Shown here: positions 16,450 through 25,464 of the stretch, piece by piece
Position numbering within the stretch: the first letter of the stretch is position 1
How the letters are laid out: every line of letters begins with the position of its first letter
Assembly (NCBI GenBank): GCA_958439725.1
Contig: CAUBWJ010000001.1
Location: 62,001-126,000, forward strand
From: an uncultured Muribaculaceae bacterium
GTDB taxonomy: Bacteria; Bacteroidota; Bacteroidia; Bacteroidales; Muribaculaceae
Direction: 5' to 3'
DNA length: 64,000 nucleotides
The notes under the pieces: model-generated
Told to the model about the DNA's origin: nothing
The model's database searches: none
What the model saw: only the letters and a program-made list of their open reading frames with translations
Position numbers and translations under genes: made by a program

Positions 16450-17955
16450 TTACACGCCAGCCTCGGCGAGCATCTTCTTGCCCTTGGCAATGGCTTCGTC
16501 GATGGTGCCGACATTGAGGAATGCCTGTTCGGGATACTCGTCCATCTCGCCGGAAAGTATCATCTTGAAACCGCGGATAGTCTCCGAAAGGGGCACCATC
16601 ACACCGGGAAGTCCGGTGAACTGCTCGGCCACGAAGAAGGGCTGCGAGAGGAAACGCTGTGCGCGGCGCGCGCGGGCCACAACGAGTTTGTCCTCGTCCG
16701 ACAGCTCGTCCACACCGAGGATGGCTATGATGTCCTGAAGCTCGTTGTACTTCTGCAGAAGCTGCTTCACGGCCTGGGCGGTCTGATAATGCTCCTCGCC
16801 TATGATATTGGGGTCGAGGATTCGGGATGTCGATTCCAGAGGATCCACGGCCGGGTAGATACCGAGCTCGGCAATCTTACGCGAAAGCACCGTGGTGGCG
16901 TCGAGGAAGCTGAAGGTGGTGGCGGGAGCGGGGTCGGTCAAGTCGTCGGCCGGCACATAGATGGCCTGCACCGAGGTGATGGAGCCGTTCTTGGTTGAGG
17001 TGATTCGCTCCTGCAGCTTACCCATTTCCGAAGCCAGCGTAGGCTGATAGCCCACAGCCGAAGGCATGCGGCCGAGAAGAGCCGAAACCTCCGAACCTGC
17101 CTGGGTGAAACGGAATATGTTGTCGATAAACAGCAGAATCTCCTTGCCGCCGCCGTCCTGGTCGCGGAACTGCTCGGCCACTGTCAGGCCCGAAAGAGCC
17201 ACACGCAGACGTGCGCCCGGGGGCTCGTTCATCTGGCCGAACACCAGCGTGGCCTGCGAATCCTTCACTTCGTTCATGTCAACGTCGTGAAGATTCCATT
17301 CGCCTTTCTCCATACCGTCGCGGAACTTCTGACCATATTTCATTACTCCGCTCTCTATCATCTCGCGGAGAAGGTCGTTGCCCTCGCGGGTACGCTCTCC
17401 AACACCGGTAAACACCGAGAAACCGTTATGGCCTTTGGCAATATTGTTGATGAGCTCCATGATGAGCACGGTCTTGCCCACACCGGCACCGCCGAACAGA
17501 CCGATCTTGCCGCCTTTGCTGTAAGGCTCCAGAAGGTCTATCACCTTTATGCCCGTATAGAGCACTTCGGTACCGATGGTAAGCTCGTCGAATTCGGGCG
17601 CAGGCTGGTGGATAGGACGGAGGTCGGTGCGTTTCAACGCCGGCAGACGGTCAATGGCCTCGCCGATAACGTTGAGCAGACGGCCTTTGACCTGCTCGCC
17701 TGTGGGAACGGCGATGGGACGGTCGAGATTGTCCACACGCATGCCGCGCTGAAGTCCGTCGGTGCTTTCCATGGCCACACAGCGCACTGTGTTCTCGCCT
17801 ATATGCTGCTCTACCTCGAGAATCAGCATCGAGCCGTCGTTACGGTCAATCTTAAGAGCCGTATAGATAGGAGGAAGGACATTGCCCTCGCCTTCAAAGC
17901 TCACGTCGACCACAGGTCCGATTACCTGGGATATTTTTCCGAATTTGTCGCTCAT
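16450..17955 (-). CDS. atpD: ATP synthase F1 beta subunit (catalytic)
   Basis: 501 residues. Walker A is GLFGGAGVGKTVLIMELI, followed by GVGERTREGNDL (catalytic Glu region) and the signature PAVDPLESTS. It forms the three catalytic sites. It is the first gene of the atp part of the block and starts 43 bp after the nuoH stop; no TAnnTTTG element or hairpin is visible in those 43 bp, so it is probably read from the nuo promoter. Placing atpD-atpC first is the usual Bacteroidota order. Confidence 0.97.
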   Translation of the reverse strand: MSDKFGKISQVIGPVVDVSFEGEGNVLPPIYTALKIDRNDGSMLILEVEQHIGENTVRCVAMESTDGLQRGMRVDNLDRPIAVPTGEQVKGRLLNVIGEAIDRLPALKRTDLRPIHQPAPEFDELTIGTEVLYTGIKVIDLLEPYSKGGKIGLFGGAGVGKTVLIMELINNIAKGHNGFSVFTGVGERTREGNDLLREMIESGVMKYGQKFRDGMEKGEWNLHDVDMNEVKDSQATLVFGQMNEPPGARLRVALSGLTVAEQFRDQDGGGKEILLFIDNIFRFTQAGSEVSALLGRMPSAVGYQPTLASEMGKLQERITSTKNGSITSVQAIYVPADDLTDPAPATTFSFLDATTVLSRKIAELGIYPAVDPLESTSRILDPNIIGEEHYQTAQAVKQLLQKYNELQDIIAILGVDELSDEDKLVVARARRAQRFLSQPFFVAEQFTGLPGVMVPLSETIRGFKMILSGEMDEYPEQAFLNVGTIDEAIAKGKKMLAEAGV

Positions 17956-17998
17956 AACAGTTGGAAGTGTTGGAATATAGTTTAAAGGAGCTGTATTT

Positions 17999-19075
17999 TT
18001 AGAAGTGGATGCCGTAGACGATGATAAGAACCATCACCACGAGGTTTACAAGATTGATGGGGAGCAGATATTTCCATTCCAGCGCCAGCATCTGGTCGAT
18101 TCGCAGACGGGGGAATGTCCATTTGAACCATATTATGATAAACGAGATCAGAATGGCCTTGCCGATGAACCAGATTACAGAAGGTATCCAGTCCATGACC
18201 ATGTTGAATGAATCCCATCCGGGGATATGCAGAGGCATCCATCCGCCGAAGAACAGGAGTGTAGCCACGCCCGATACCACAAACAGATTCAGGTACTCGG
18301 CCAGATAGAAGAAGCCGAAGTGGATACCGGAATACTCGGTGTGGTAACCTGCGGTAAGCTCGCTCTCTGCCTCGGGAAGGTCAAACGGGCCGCGGTTGGT
18401 CTCGGCTGTACCTGCTATCAGATAGATTATGAAGGCTATGATAGCGGGAACGTGGGCCGTGAAGATAAACCACAGATTGCTCTGTGCCTCTACTATCTCC
18501 ACCACATTCATGGTGCCTGCGAAAGCCACCATGGTAAGAACAGACAGTCCGATTGAAAGTTCGTAGCTCACCATCTGGGCTCCCGAGCGGAGGGCGCCGA
18601 TGAGGGTGAACTTATTGGCGCTGGACCATCCTGCGAGCAGAATGCCGAGCACGCCTATCGACGAAACGGCAATCAGGAAGAAGATGCCGATGTTGAAGTT
18701 GATAATCTGAAGTCCGTTACCCCAGGGAAGCACGGCAAACGCCAGCATCGAGGCGAGAATCACAAGATAAGGTGCGAGGGCAAAAAGGAACTTGTCGGTG
18801 TACTTGAGCGAGATAAGCTCCTTGATGAGAATCTTGAACATATCGGCCACACTCTGCAGCAGACCCCACGGACCTACACGATTCGGGCCGAGACGGCACT
18901 GGAATGCGGCGCAAACCTTGCGTTCATACCATATATAAAAGAGGGCGAGCACCGAATAGGTGAGCAGCAGCAGAACGCCTATAAGGACACATTCAGCCGT
19001 TATGGCAAGCCATTCAGGCATATACTGCAATAGCGTGGTGTGGACCCAATTGGTCAGAAATGAAAAATCAAACAT
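17999..19075 (-). CDS. nuoH: NADH-quinone oxidoreductase subunit H
   Basis: 358 residues, eight or nine membrane helices. It carries the quinone-cavity loops: RLGPNRVGPWGLLQSVADM in the first, and FDLPEAESELTAGYHTEYSG in the second with its cluster of conserved glutamates. NuoH forms the quinone channel with NuoB and NuoD. It lies 55 bp after nuoCD and is followed not by nuoI but by atpD. Confidence 0.96.
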   Translation of the reverse strand: MFDFSFLTNWVHTTLLQYMPEWLAITAECVLIGVLLLLTYSVLALFYIWYERKVCAAFQCRLGPNRVGPWGLLQSVADMFKILIKELISLKYTDKFLFALAPYLVILASMLAFAVLPWGNGLQIINFNIGIFFLIAVSSIGVLGILLAGWSSANKFTLIGALRSGAQMVSYELSIGLSVLTMVAFAGTMNVVEIVEAQSNLWFIFTAHVPAIIAFIIYLIAGTAETNRGPFDLPEAESELTAGYHTEYSGIHFGFFYLAEYLNLFVVSGVATLLFFGGWMPLHIPGWDSFNMVMDWIPSVIWFIGKAILISFIIIWFKWTFPRLRIDQMLALEWKYLLPINLVNLVVMVLIIVYGIHF

Positions 19076-19130
19076 AAATGTGATATCTTTTGGCTATATG
19101 ATTTGTCTTTTTTGTTTCTTACTCTCAGGG

Positions 19131-20759
19131 TCAGCGGTCCATGTCAGGCACGATATAGTCGAGCGATCCGCCAATGGTGATAAGGTCGGCAACTTTCTGT
19201 CCGCGGGTAAGGTGGTCAACCACTGCAGCTGCGGGAAGCGACGGCGGAACAATCTTGAGGCGGTAGGGCGAGGTGGTGCCGTCGCTCTCAAGGTATACGC
19301 CGAAGGTGCCGCGGCAACCCTCAACAGTGCGGAACCAGTGTCCCACGGGAAGTTTGAGCACCTTGGGCACTTTCACGCAGATTTCGCCTTCGGGAATATT
19401 GTCGATGAGCTGCTCGATGATACGGGCGCTCTCCACAATCTCGTCCATGCGCACCTTGAAGCGGGCCATGGAATCGCCCTCATGACGGATAATTTCCTTG
19501 AAGTCAAGCTCGGAATAGATGCTGTAGGGGTCGGTCTTGCGGACGTCGCAAGCCCAGCCCGACGCGCGTCCCGACGGGCCGGTTACGGACCACGAGATGG
19601 CATCCTCTTTCGTGAGCACTCCCACGCCGTCCATACGGTTGTGGGCTATCACATTGCCGGTGAATACTTTATTGTATTCCTTGATATTGGCGGGGATAAC
19701 GGCCAGAAGGGCCTTCACATCCTTCACGAAGTCGGGATGCAGGTCCTGCATCACACCGCCTATGCACTCGTAGTTGAACGTCATACGGGCGCCGCAGGTC
19801 TTCTCCATTATGTCGAGAATCTGCTCGCGCACGCGCAGCGTATAGAAAAGCATGGTGGTGGCACCGAGGTCCATGCAGAAGGTTCCCATGAACAGACAGT
19901 GGCTGGCTATACGGGAAAGCTCGTCCATCAGCACGCGTATCACCTGGGCGCGGCGGCTAATTTCTATGCCGGCGGCCTGCTCTATGGTCATGCACAGACA
20001 GTGGTGATAGGGATGGGCCGAGAAGTAATCCAGTCGGTCCATGAAATGGAGCGTCTGAGGATAGGTGAGCTTTTCGCATATTTTTTCGATGCCGCGATGG
20101 ATATAACCCATGTAGACATCGATTTTCTTTATGGTCTCGCCGTCTATGGCGGTGCGGAAACGGAGCACGCCGTGGGTGGCGGGATGCTGCGGGCCGATGT
20201 TGACCACGAAGTCCTCGGGCTGGAACACCCTCACCTCTTTCTTCTCTACAGTTCCGTCAGCGCTCTCCACGTATGTGTCGGTGAAATCGCTCTGGCGCTC
20301 GCTGTCGGTGGTCACGGGGTTGAGCTCGGGATTCTCGTCGTAGTTCTTGCGGAGGGGGTAACCGTTCCAGTCAATGCTCAGGAAGAGACGGCGCATGTCG
20401 GGGTTGCCGATGAACACTATTCCGAAGAAGTCATAGACCTCGCGTTCGAAAATTCCGGCTATGTGCCAGAGATCGGCCACGCTGTGGAGCATGGGCTTCT
20501 CTACATTGTCGGTGGTCACTTTCACTGCCAGGTGGCGGCAGTGGGTGGTTGAGGTGAGGTAATAGATACAGCCCATCTTGTCCTTCCAGTCCATGCCCAC
20601 GATTGTCACGAGGAAGTCGAATCTGAGCTTCTCGTCATCGCGGAGCTGGCGGGCAAAATCGGGCCATTGGGCGTCGGGAATGCTGACTGTCAGGGTGTCG
20701 CCCGGCTCAAACGTGGCCTGCGGCTGCAGTGCGGCAATTATTTCCTGAAGTTCTGCCAT
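19131..20759 (-). CDS. nuoCD: NADH-quinone oxidoreductase fused subunit C/D
   Basis: 542 residues. Residues ~1-165 are NuoC (ends with FEREVYDFFGIVF and MRRLFLSIDWNGYPLRK); a linker rich in Asp/Glu/Thr follows; residues ~190-542 are NuoD (VNIGPQHPATHGVLRF, then YIHRGIEKICE and GPSGRASG). The quinone-site His and Tyr region is present. Fusion of C and D also occurs in E. coli and is usual in Bacteroidota. Spacing is 81 bp from nuoB and 55 bp to nuoH. Confidence 0.96.
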   Translation of the reverse strand: MAELQEIIAALQPQATFEPGDTLTVSIPDAQWPDFARQLRDDEKLRFDFLVTIVGMDWKDKMGCIYYLTSTTHCRHLAVKVTTDNVEKPMLHSVADLWHIAGIFEREVYDFFGIVFIGNPDMRRLFLSIDWNGYPLRKNYDENPELNPVTTDSERQSDFTDTYVESADGTVEKKEVRVFQPEDFVVNIGPQHPATHGVLRFRTAIDGETIKKIDVYMGYIHRGIEKICEKLTYPQTLHFMDRLDYFSAHPYHHCLCMTIEQAAGIEISRRAQVIRVLMDELSRIASHCLFMGTFCMDLGATTMLFYTLRVREQILDIMEKTCGARMTFNYECIGGVMQDLHPDFVKDVKALLAVIPANIKEYNKVFTGNVIAHNRMDGVGVLTKEDAISWSVTGPSGRASGWACDVRKTDPYSIYSELDFKEIIRHEGDSMARFKVRMDEIVESARIIEQLIDNIPEGEICVKVPKVLKLPVGHWFRTVEGCRGTFGVYLESDGTTSPYRLKIVPPSLPAAAVVDHLTRGQKVADLITIGGSLDYIVPDMDR

Positions 20760-20840
20760 ATTGATTGTCTGTTGATATTTTCTCTGTTATGATAATGATG
20801 GTTTGGAGGAGAAAGATTAAAGTCCCGGGAGAGCCGTCCG

Positions 20841-21449
20841 TCAGTCCTTCACCTCATCGAGGGGATGGTCCTTAAGGAACTCTTCCTGCTTCTGCTTGCG
20901 GTTCACGCCGCCGAAGAAGTTCTCGACCTTGATTTTGCGTGAAAGCTGCATTATCGAATATATCATGGCCTCGGGGCGCGGAGGACAGCCCGGAAGGTAA
21001 ACATCAACGGGTATTATCTGGTCGACACCCATCACCACATGATACGATTTCTTGAACGGACCGCCCGAAACGGCGCACGCGCCGCAGGCAATCACATATT
21101 TGGGTTCGGCGAGCTGGTCGTAGAGACGGCGCACAACCGGGGCCATGCGGTTCACGATGGTTCCGGCCACCATTATAAAGTCGGCCTGACGTGGCGACGA
21201 ACGGGCCACTTCCCATCCGAAGCGGGCCATATCGTAACGCGCTGCGCCAAGGCTCACGAATTCTATTCCGCAGCAGCTGGTGGCAAACGTAAGAGGCCAC
21301 AGCGAGTTGGAGCGGCCCCAGTTTATAAGCTTGTCGAGCGAACCCACCACCACATTGGTGCCGTGGGCGCGAAGCTCGTCAACGAGTTTCTCGATATATT
21401 CGTTGTCTTTCCATGCCGCGTAGGGCATATTCTTGGTAGTTACTTCCAT
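20841..21449 (-). CDS. nuoB: NADH-quinone oxidoreductase subunit B (N2 cluster)
   Basis: 202 residues. The tandem Cys-Cys (TSCCGIEF), the CGACAVSGG motif and PGCPPRPE provide the four cysteine ligands of the terminal [4Fe-4S] cluster N2. The C-terminus carries a charged extension (KQKQEEFLKDHPLDEVKD). The start overlaps nuoA by 10 bp, implying translational coupling. Confidence 0.96.
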   Translation of the reverse strand: MEVTTKNMPYAAWKDNEYIEKLVDELRAHGTNVVVGSLDKLINWGRSNSLWPLTFATSCCGIEFVSLGAARYDMARFGWEVARSSPRQADFIMVAGTIVNRMAPVVRRLYDQLAEPKYVIACGACAVSGGPFKKSYHVVMGVDQIIPVDVYLPGCPPRPEAMIYSIMQLSRKIKVENFFGGVNRKQKQEEFLKDHPLDEVKD

Positions 21450-21808
21450 TCAAGAGCTCCTTTCCGCCAGGCATATACGAGGCCCAGCACCAAAATGGTG
21501 AAGAATATGGCAATGCTTATGAGACCTGCTCCTCCCAATTCCTTGACGCGAACCGCCCAGGGGAAAAGAAACACGCACTCAACATCGAACATTAAAAAAA
21601 GAATTGCAAACAAATAGTAGCCTACCTTGAACTGGGCCATTGATTCACCGCGGGTCGGAATACCGCATTCATAGGCCTCCCCTTTCTGGGGATTGGTAGA
21701 GCTTGGAGAAATTAATCCTGCCAGCCATAGAGCCAGAGCCACCAGACCTATGCCCGTGAGAGCCGCGGTGATGGCGAGTGTAGAGGACTGAATACCTAAA
21801 ATTAACAT
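21440..21808 (-). CDS. nuoA: NADH-quinone oxidoreductase subunit A
   Basis: 122 residues, three membrane helices with the conserved TM1-TM2 loop containing YECGIP and the FDVECVFLFPW motif in TM2. It is the first gene of the nuo/atp block. Upstream (minus) is a TATATTTG promoter element at 21941-21948, giving a leader of about 125 nt. nuoE, nuoF and nuoG are not in the block, so the electron input module is missing here, as in other Bacteroidales. Confidence 0.95.
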   Translation of the reverse strand: MLILGIQSSTLAITAALTGIGLVALALWLAGLISPSSTNPQKGEAYECGIPTRGESMAQFKVGYYLFAILFLMFDVECVFLFPWAVRVKELGGAGLISIAIFFTILVLGLVYAWRKGALEWK

Positions 21809-21940
21809 ATTTATTTATATTTGCACTATAATCTGAGACAATCATAGATGCCGATAGCACAATACGTTGCAGCCAGCCCACACATGTCAAATCGGGGGAC
21901 GACCGCCGTGTTTTCTATGGCATTCATACAATATACCGTG

Positions 21941-21948
21941 CAAATATA
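21941..21948 (-). promoter_or_regulatory. -7 promoter element (TATATTTG) of the nuo/atp block
   Basis: Exact TAnnTTTG match on the minus strand, 132 bp upstream of nuoA. No clear TTTG -33 box. It is the only canonical element I see in the 257-bp gap upstream of nuoA (21809-22065); the rest of that gap is AT-rich with no gene. Confidence 0.55.
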
Positions 21949-22065
21949 GTCAAAATATTAGAATAACCCGACACTTTAACACTCTATTTTTTTGGCAATT
22001 TTTCACATTTGCATCCGCCGTTGCCAATAAGCACCTTGCGGCACGGAGCCCCGCGTCTCTGGCCA

Positions 22066-22929
22066 CTATTTTGAAAAATTCAGATTGCTGTATAGAAATG
22101 CCGTTACGCGATAGTCACTGCCGGCAACCGTGAGCACAAACTCCACCTCCATCGCGCCGCTCCCGTCGGCCGTGACGGTTATGTCGCTCATCTCGGTGTC
22201 GGTCACCGACGGAACGGCCTGCCATGAAGTGCGCTCTTTCTGCGAGAGGCTGAAACCCTTATTTGATAAAACGAGCCCCATCCCCTCAATCCTCAGACTC
22301 TCCACAGGGCCGTCAAGCCCCGTGGCAATCATCGAGGCAGTCATCGCATCGGGGTCGAGCGTCAGCGCGAATTCGGTATCGTAGTCAACGGTCTCGGCAC
22401 CCGTCGCTTCGTCGCGCACGCGGGTCGCACCGGTGGACTGCATGGCATACGGGAAAGCCGTCACCTCATACACGCCGTTCACAAAGTAATGTATGTAAAA
22501 TCCGCGGCTATGGTTTTCATCGGCCGCCGAAGCCTCGAAATACACTATGGTCACATCTTTCAGTATGATTCCCCCGGAGGTCTCGACATTCGACGGTATA
22601 AGCTCGTCGGCCTTTATCATTCTGGCCTTCCCGGGCACATCGAGCCTGTAGGTCCACTCCACATCGTCAAACATCAGCGTGACGGGTGTATCGCCGGACG
22701 CCACGGCAAAATTGCTTACCGTAAGGGACGCCGTGCGGTTTTCGTCGTCGAATGTAGCGGCATAACCCACCTCAGGCATCACTACCGCGCTGCGGCCCTG
22801 GCTACTGACGTAATTGAACGAGCGCACATCCACGGCGGTGACAAATTTTGCCAGCGGATCCTCGCTGCGGCACCCGGCCAGGAATGCCGCAGCAACGCAA
22901 AATACGATAAGCGGTCGGATAGTCTTCAT
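22066..22929 (-). CDS. Hypothetical lipoprotein downstream of TonB-dependent receptor
   Basis: 287 residues with a lipoprotein signal peptide (VFCVAAAFLAGCRSE; lipidated Cys near residue 20). The mature part is predicted beta-rich with regular strands and no recognised domain. It starts 66 bp after the TonB-dependent receptor stop and is probably co-transcribed with it, which suggests a surface or periplasmic partner for the same substrate. It does not resemble SusD: it is too short and not helical. Function unknown. Confidence 0.8.
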   Translation of the reverse strand: MKTIRPLIVFCVAAAFLAGCRSEDPLAKFVTAVDVRSFNYVSSQGRSAVVMPEVGYAATFDDENRTASLTVSNFAVASGDTPVTLMFDDVEWTYRLDVPGKARMIKADELIPSNVETSGGIILKDVTIVYFEASAADENHSRGFYIHYFVNGVYEVTAFPYAMQSTGATRVRDEATGAETVDYDTEFALTLDPDAMTASMIATGLDGPVESLRIEGMGLVLSNKGFSLSQKERTSWQAVPSVTDTEMSDITVTADGSGAMEVEFVLTVAGSDYRVTAFLYSNLNFSK

Positions 22930-22995
22930 GACTTTCCAACCGCCTGAATGCGTTTTTTGTTCTGGCCCTCGGGCCCAAAATCCGCGCCTTCGCCC

Positions 22996-25260
22996 TCAGC
23001 GCCGTCCGAAACCGAAATCAAGCCGCACCGTGATGCCCCCGCGCGCCGGTTTGCCGCGCTGAAGAAAGCGGTAGCCAAGCGATTCAAACTGGAACACATC
23101 AAACTTCGTGGCCGTAAGATTCTCGCCCCAGAGTTCGAAACTGAGCCATTTATAAGTAGCCTTTGCCGACGCTCCAAGCTGAGCGTAGAAGTTCTGGCGG
23201 TAGAGATTGGCGTTGTCCCAGTATATCGGGCCTACGCCCTTGCACTTCAGATTGAAGTCAAGCACCCAGTCGGAGCCTGCGGGAACCACGTAATTCACGC
23301 CCGCGAACACGGTGTTGGAAGGTGCGTAAGGCACTCTCTTGCCCTTGAAATCGTCATCTCCGTCGTGATACTCCATGAAGCGGGCATTGGTGAGGCCATA
23401 GCTGAGATTGAACGCCCACCGGCTTGTGGGAGCGTAGCGTATCTGCGTCTCCAGTCCGTAGCTGCGTGTGCGTCCGGCATTGGTGGTGATTCGTCCGGTA
23501 GTGGTGTCGTCGTCGGGGAAAGTGGTCAGCTGCTGGTCGCGACAGTCGATATAGAACAACGCAAGGTCGGTCATCACCCGGCCGTCGGCACACACTATAT
23601 GCGCTCCCGCCTCATAATTCCAGCTGCGCTCGGGCTTATAGCTCGTAATGCGGTCAATATCGGGAGCCTGCTGATTGCCTCCGCCCATACCCGGCATGTG
23701 CTGCATCATATCGCCCATCAGGCGCTGCTGAAGCACTTCGGAGAACATCTGGGTGTTGAATCCTCCCGATTTGTATCCTTTGCCCACGTTGAAATAAACA
23801 TCGCTCTTCGATGGCATGGGAAGCGTATAGCTCACCTGAAACTTTGGCAGAAACTCGAGCGAGCGGTTGTGAAGACGGCCCGTGTCGTCAATGTCTATGG
23901 TTTCCGACAGAATGGGACGCGTGGGCATTTTCTTCATGAATGCCTTGAATGAGGTGTTCGACAGGCTGTGATAACGCATATTGGTGCGCTCATAGTCCAG
24001 ACGCATACCCAGGGCGAGATTCCACCGGCCCAGCGACCACTCGCTCTGATGATAGAGGGCCGCTCCGAAGTTAGGCAGCGCGAAGTCGCTGCCGAGCAGC
24101 AGATGGTCATCATCAAACTCAAGTTTCACCGGTATGCGGTCGTTGAGATTCACACGGTCGGTAATCAGGCGGGCGATACCCTCGTCTTTCAGCGTCACGG
24201 GCGCCCACATGGATGTGCGCCGGAAGAAACCGAATGCCCCGGCGGTCCAGTTGTAGACCCCCGCACGGCCGCGCACCACCACATCCTGCGTCACCGCCCA
24301 TTCGTGGCGGCGCTGCTTCATTATGAAGTAATTCACCGGCTGGAAGTCCTGGTCAAGCCCCATCTCGTCGTCAAGATACTGGATGCTCGAGATGCTCGCA
24401 ACCGACACATTCTCGCCGAACCATTTCACCGTCAGGCCATCTGACAGCGAATTGCGGCGATAGTAGCAGGTGTCGTTATAGTTTATCTCACGGTTGTTGG
24501 CTTCCTCATAGGGATAGCCGCCCTGACGCGACAGGCCGAACGACGCCACATTGTCGATGAGCACCTTCGAGGCCGGACGCCATTGCGTGCGCCAGCGCAG
24601 GTTGAGGCCTTTTTCAGTTGCCGTGCGCGTGTCGTTGTAATGGTTGCGGTAGAAGCCGTCGCTGAATGTCATTTCACCCACGAATCCCATGTAAAGGTTG
24701 CGCGCCATCTGCTGATAGGAGCTGACGGCCATCCGAGCCTCCGGCCCGGTGGATATGCGCCCCATCACGCGGCTGCCCTGATAAAGCATGGGCCTTACGG
24801 TATAGATGTTCACCTGACCGCCCATGGTGTTGCGTCCGTAGAGGGTGCTCTGCGGGCCGCGGATCACCTCTACGCGTTCTATGTCGAAGAGGTCCGTATC
24901 GTAATTGTCCTTGTTGAGAATAGGCACATTATCTATATTGAGACCCACCACGGGCTGGTCCATGCGGCTGCCGAGGCCGCGCACATAGATGCTCGAGGTC
25001 ATGCGGCTGCCGTAATCCGGTATATAGAAGTTGGGGGCTATCTCGCTCATGGCTTTGAGGGTGTTCACCCTCCAGCGCTCAGCCTGTTGGAGCGTGAGAG
25101 TGGTGGAAGCGTCGGGAAGCAGGCTCAGGTCTGAGTTCTGCTTGATGGAAGTGACTGTCACATCGTCAAGGTGCCTTATGTTTGGATCGGTATCGAGTTC
25201 TTCTCCGCTCACTGAAAACGAAGCGAGGGCAACGAACAATGTAACGTATCTGATTGTCAT
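22996..25260 (-). CDS. TonB-dependent outer-membrane receptor
   Basis: 754 residues. A signal peptide is followed by a TonB-box-like region (DDVTVTS), a plug domain with the hallmark VEVIRGPQSTLYGRNTMGGQ near residues 130-150, and a 22-strand-type barrel. It lacks the N-terminal carboxypeptidase-like domain of SusC proteins and has no susD neighbour, so it is more like a siderophore, metal or cofactor receptor. A Met/His/Gly-rich stretch around residues 513-527 (MGDMMQHMPGMGGG) lies in a predicted extracellular loop. The ligand is unknown. A complete Bacteroidota promoter lies upstream at 25288-25319. Confidence 0.92.
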   Translation of the reverse strand: MTIRYVTLFVALASFSVSGEELDTDPNIRHLDDVTVTSIKQNSDLSLLPDASTTLTLQQAERWRVNTLKAMSEIAPNFYIPDYGSRMTSSIYVRGLGSRMDQPVVGLNIDNVPILNKDNYDTDLFDIERVEVIRGPQSTLYGRNTMGGQVNIYTVRPMLYQGSRVMGRISTGPEARMAVSSYQQMARNLYMGFVGEMTFSDGFYRNHYNDTRTATEKGLNLRWRTQWRPASKVLIDNVASFGLSRQGGYPYEEANNREINYNDTCYYRRNSLSDGLTVKWFGENVSVASISSIQYLDDEMGLDQDFQPVNYFIMKQRRHEWAVTQDVVVRGRAGVYNWTAGAFGFFRRTSMWAPVTLKDEGIARLITDRVNLNDRIPVKLEFDDDHLLLGSDFALPNFGAALYHQSEWSLGRWNLALGMRLDYERTNMRYHSLSNTSFKAFMKKMPTRPILSETIDIDDTGRLHNRSLEFLPKFQVSYTLPMPSKSDVYFNVGKGYKSGGFNTQMFSEVLQQRLMGDMMQHMPGMGGGNQQAPDIDRITSYKPERSWNYEAGAHIVCADGRVMTDLALFYIDCRDQQLTTFPDDDTTTGRITTNAGRTRSYGLETQIRYAPTSRWAFNLSYGLTNARFMEYHDGDDDFKGKRVPYAPSNTVFAGVNYVVPAGSDWVLDFNLKCKGVGPIYWDNANLYRQNFYAQLGASAKATYKWLSFELWGENLTATKFDVFQFESLGYRFLQRGKPARGGITVRLDFGFGRR

Positions 25261-25287
25261 TGCAAAAAAATGTTATAAATGAGCCGA

Positions 25288-25319
25288 CAAAGTTAATATT
25301 TTACCGCTTTACTTCCAAA
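25288..25319 (-). promoter_or_regulatory. Complete Bacteroidota promoter for the TonB receptor gene
   Basis: On the minus strand TTTG (25316-25319) is followed after exactly 20 bp by TAACTTTG (25288-25295), matching the TTTG-N19-21-TAnnTTTG consensus. It lies 28 bp upstream of the ATG at 25260. Confidence 0.8.
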
Positions 25320-25390
25320 ACGCATCCAAAACATCTCCCCACATGAGTTTAGAGCAAGTTCAAAAAACTGAATATTCCAAAAATTAGTTG

Positions 25391-25398
25391 TAAATTTG
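25391..25398 (+). promoter_or_regulatory. -7 promoter element (TAAATTTG) of glyQS
   Basis: Exact TAnnTTTG match 66 bp upstream of the glycyl-tRNA synthetase ATG, in the divergent region shared with the TonB receptor gene. Confidence 0.65.
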
Positions 25399-25464
25399 CC
25401 CACTGAATGTCGCCGTATCCATTCGCACCGGCGTCAGTAAACCCAACAGAATAATTAGACCGCT

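Noticed and set aside
4414..21808. Insertion of the atp operon by a mobile element
   Set aside because: No IS ends, direct repeats or integrase genes are visible at the junctions; the composite appears to be an old rearrangement.
22066..25260. SusCD-type glycan uptake pair
   Set aside because: The receptor lacks the SusC N-terminal extension, and the lipoprotein is too small and beta-rich to be SusD.
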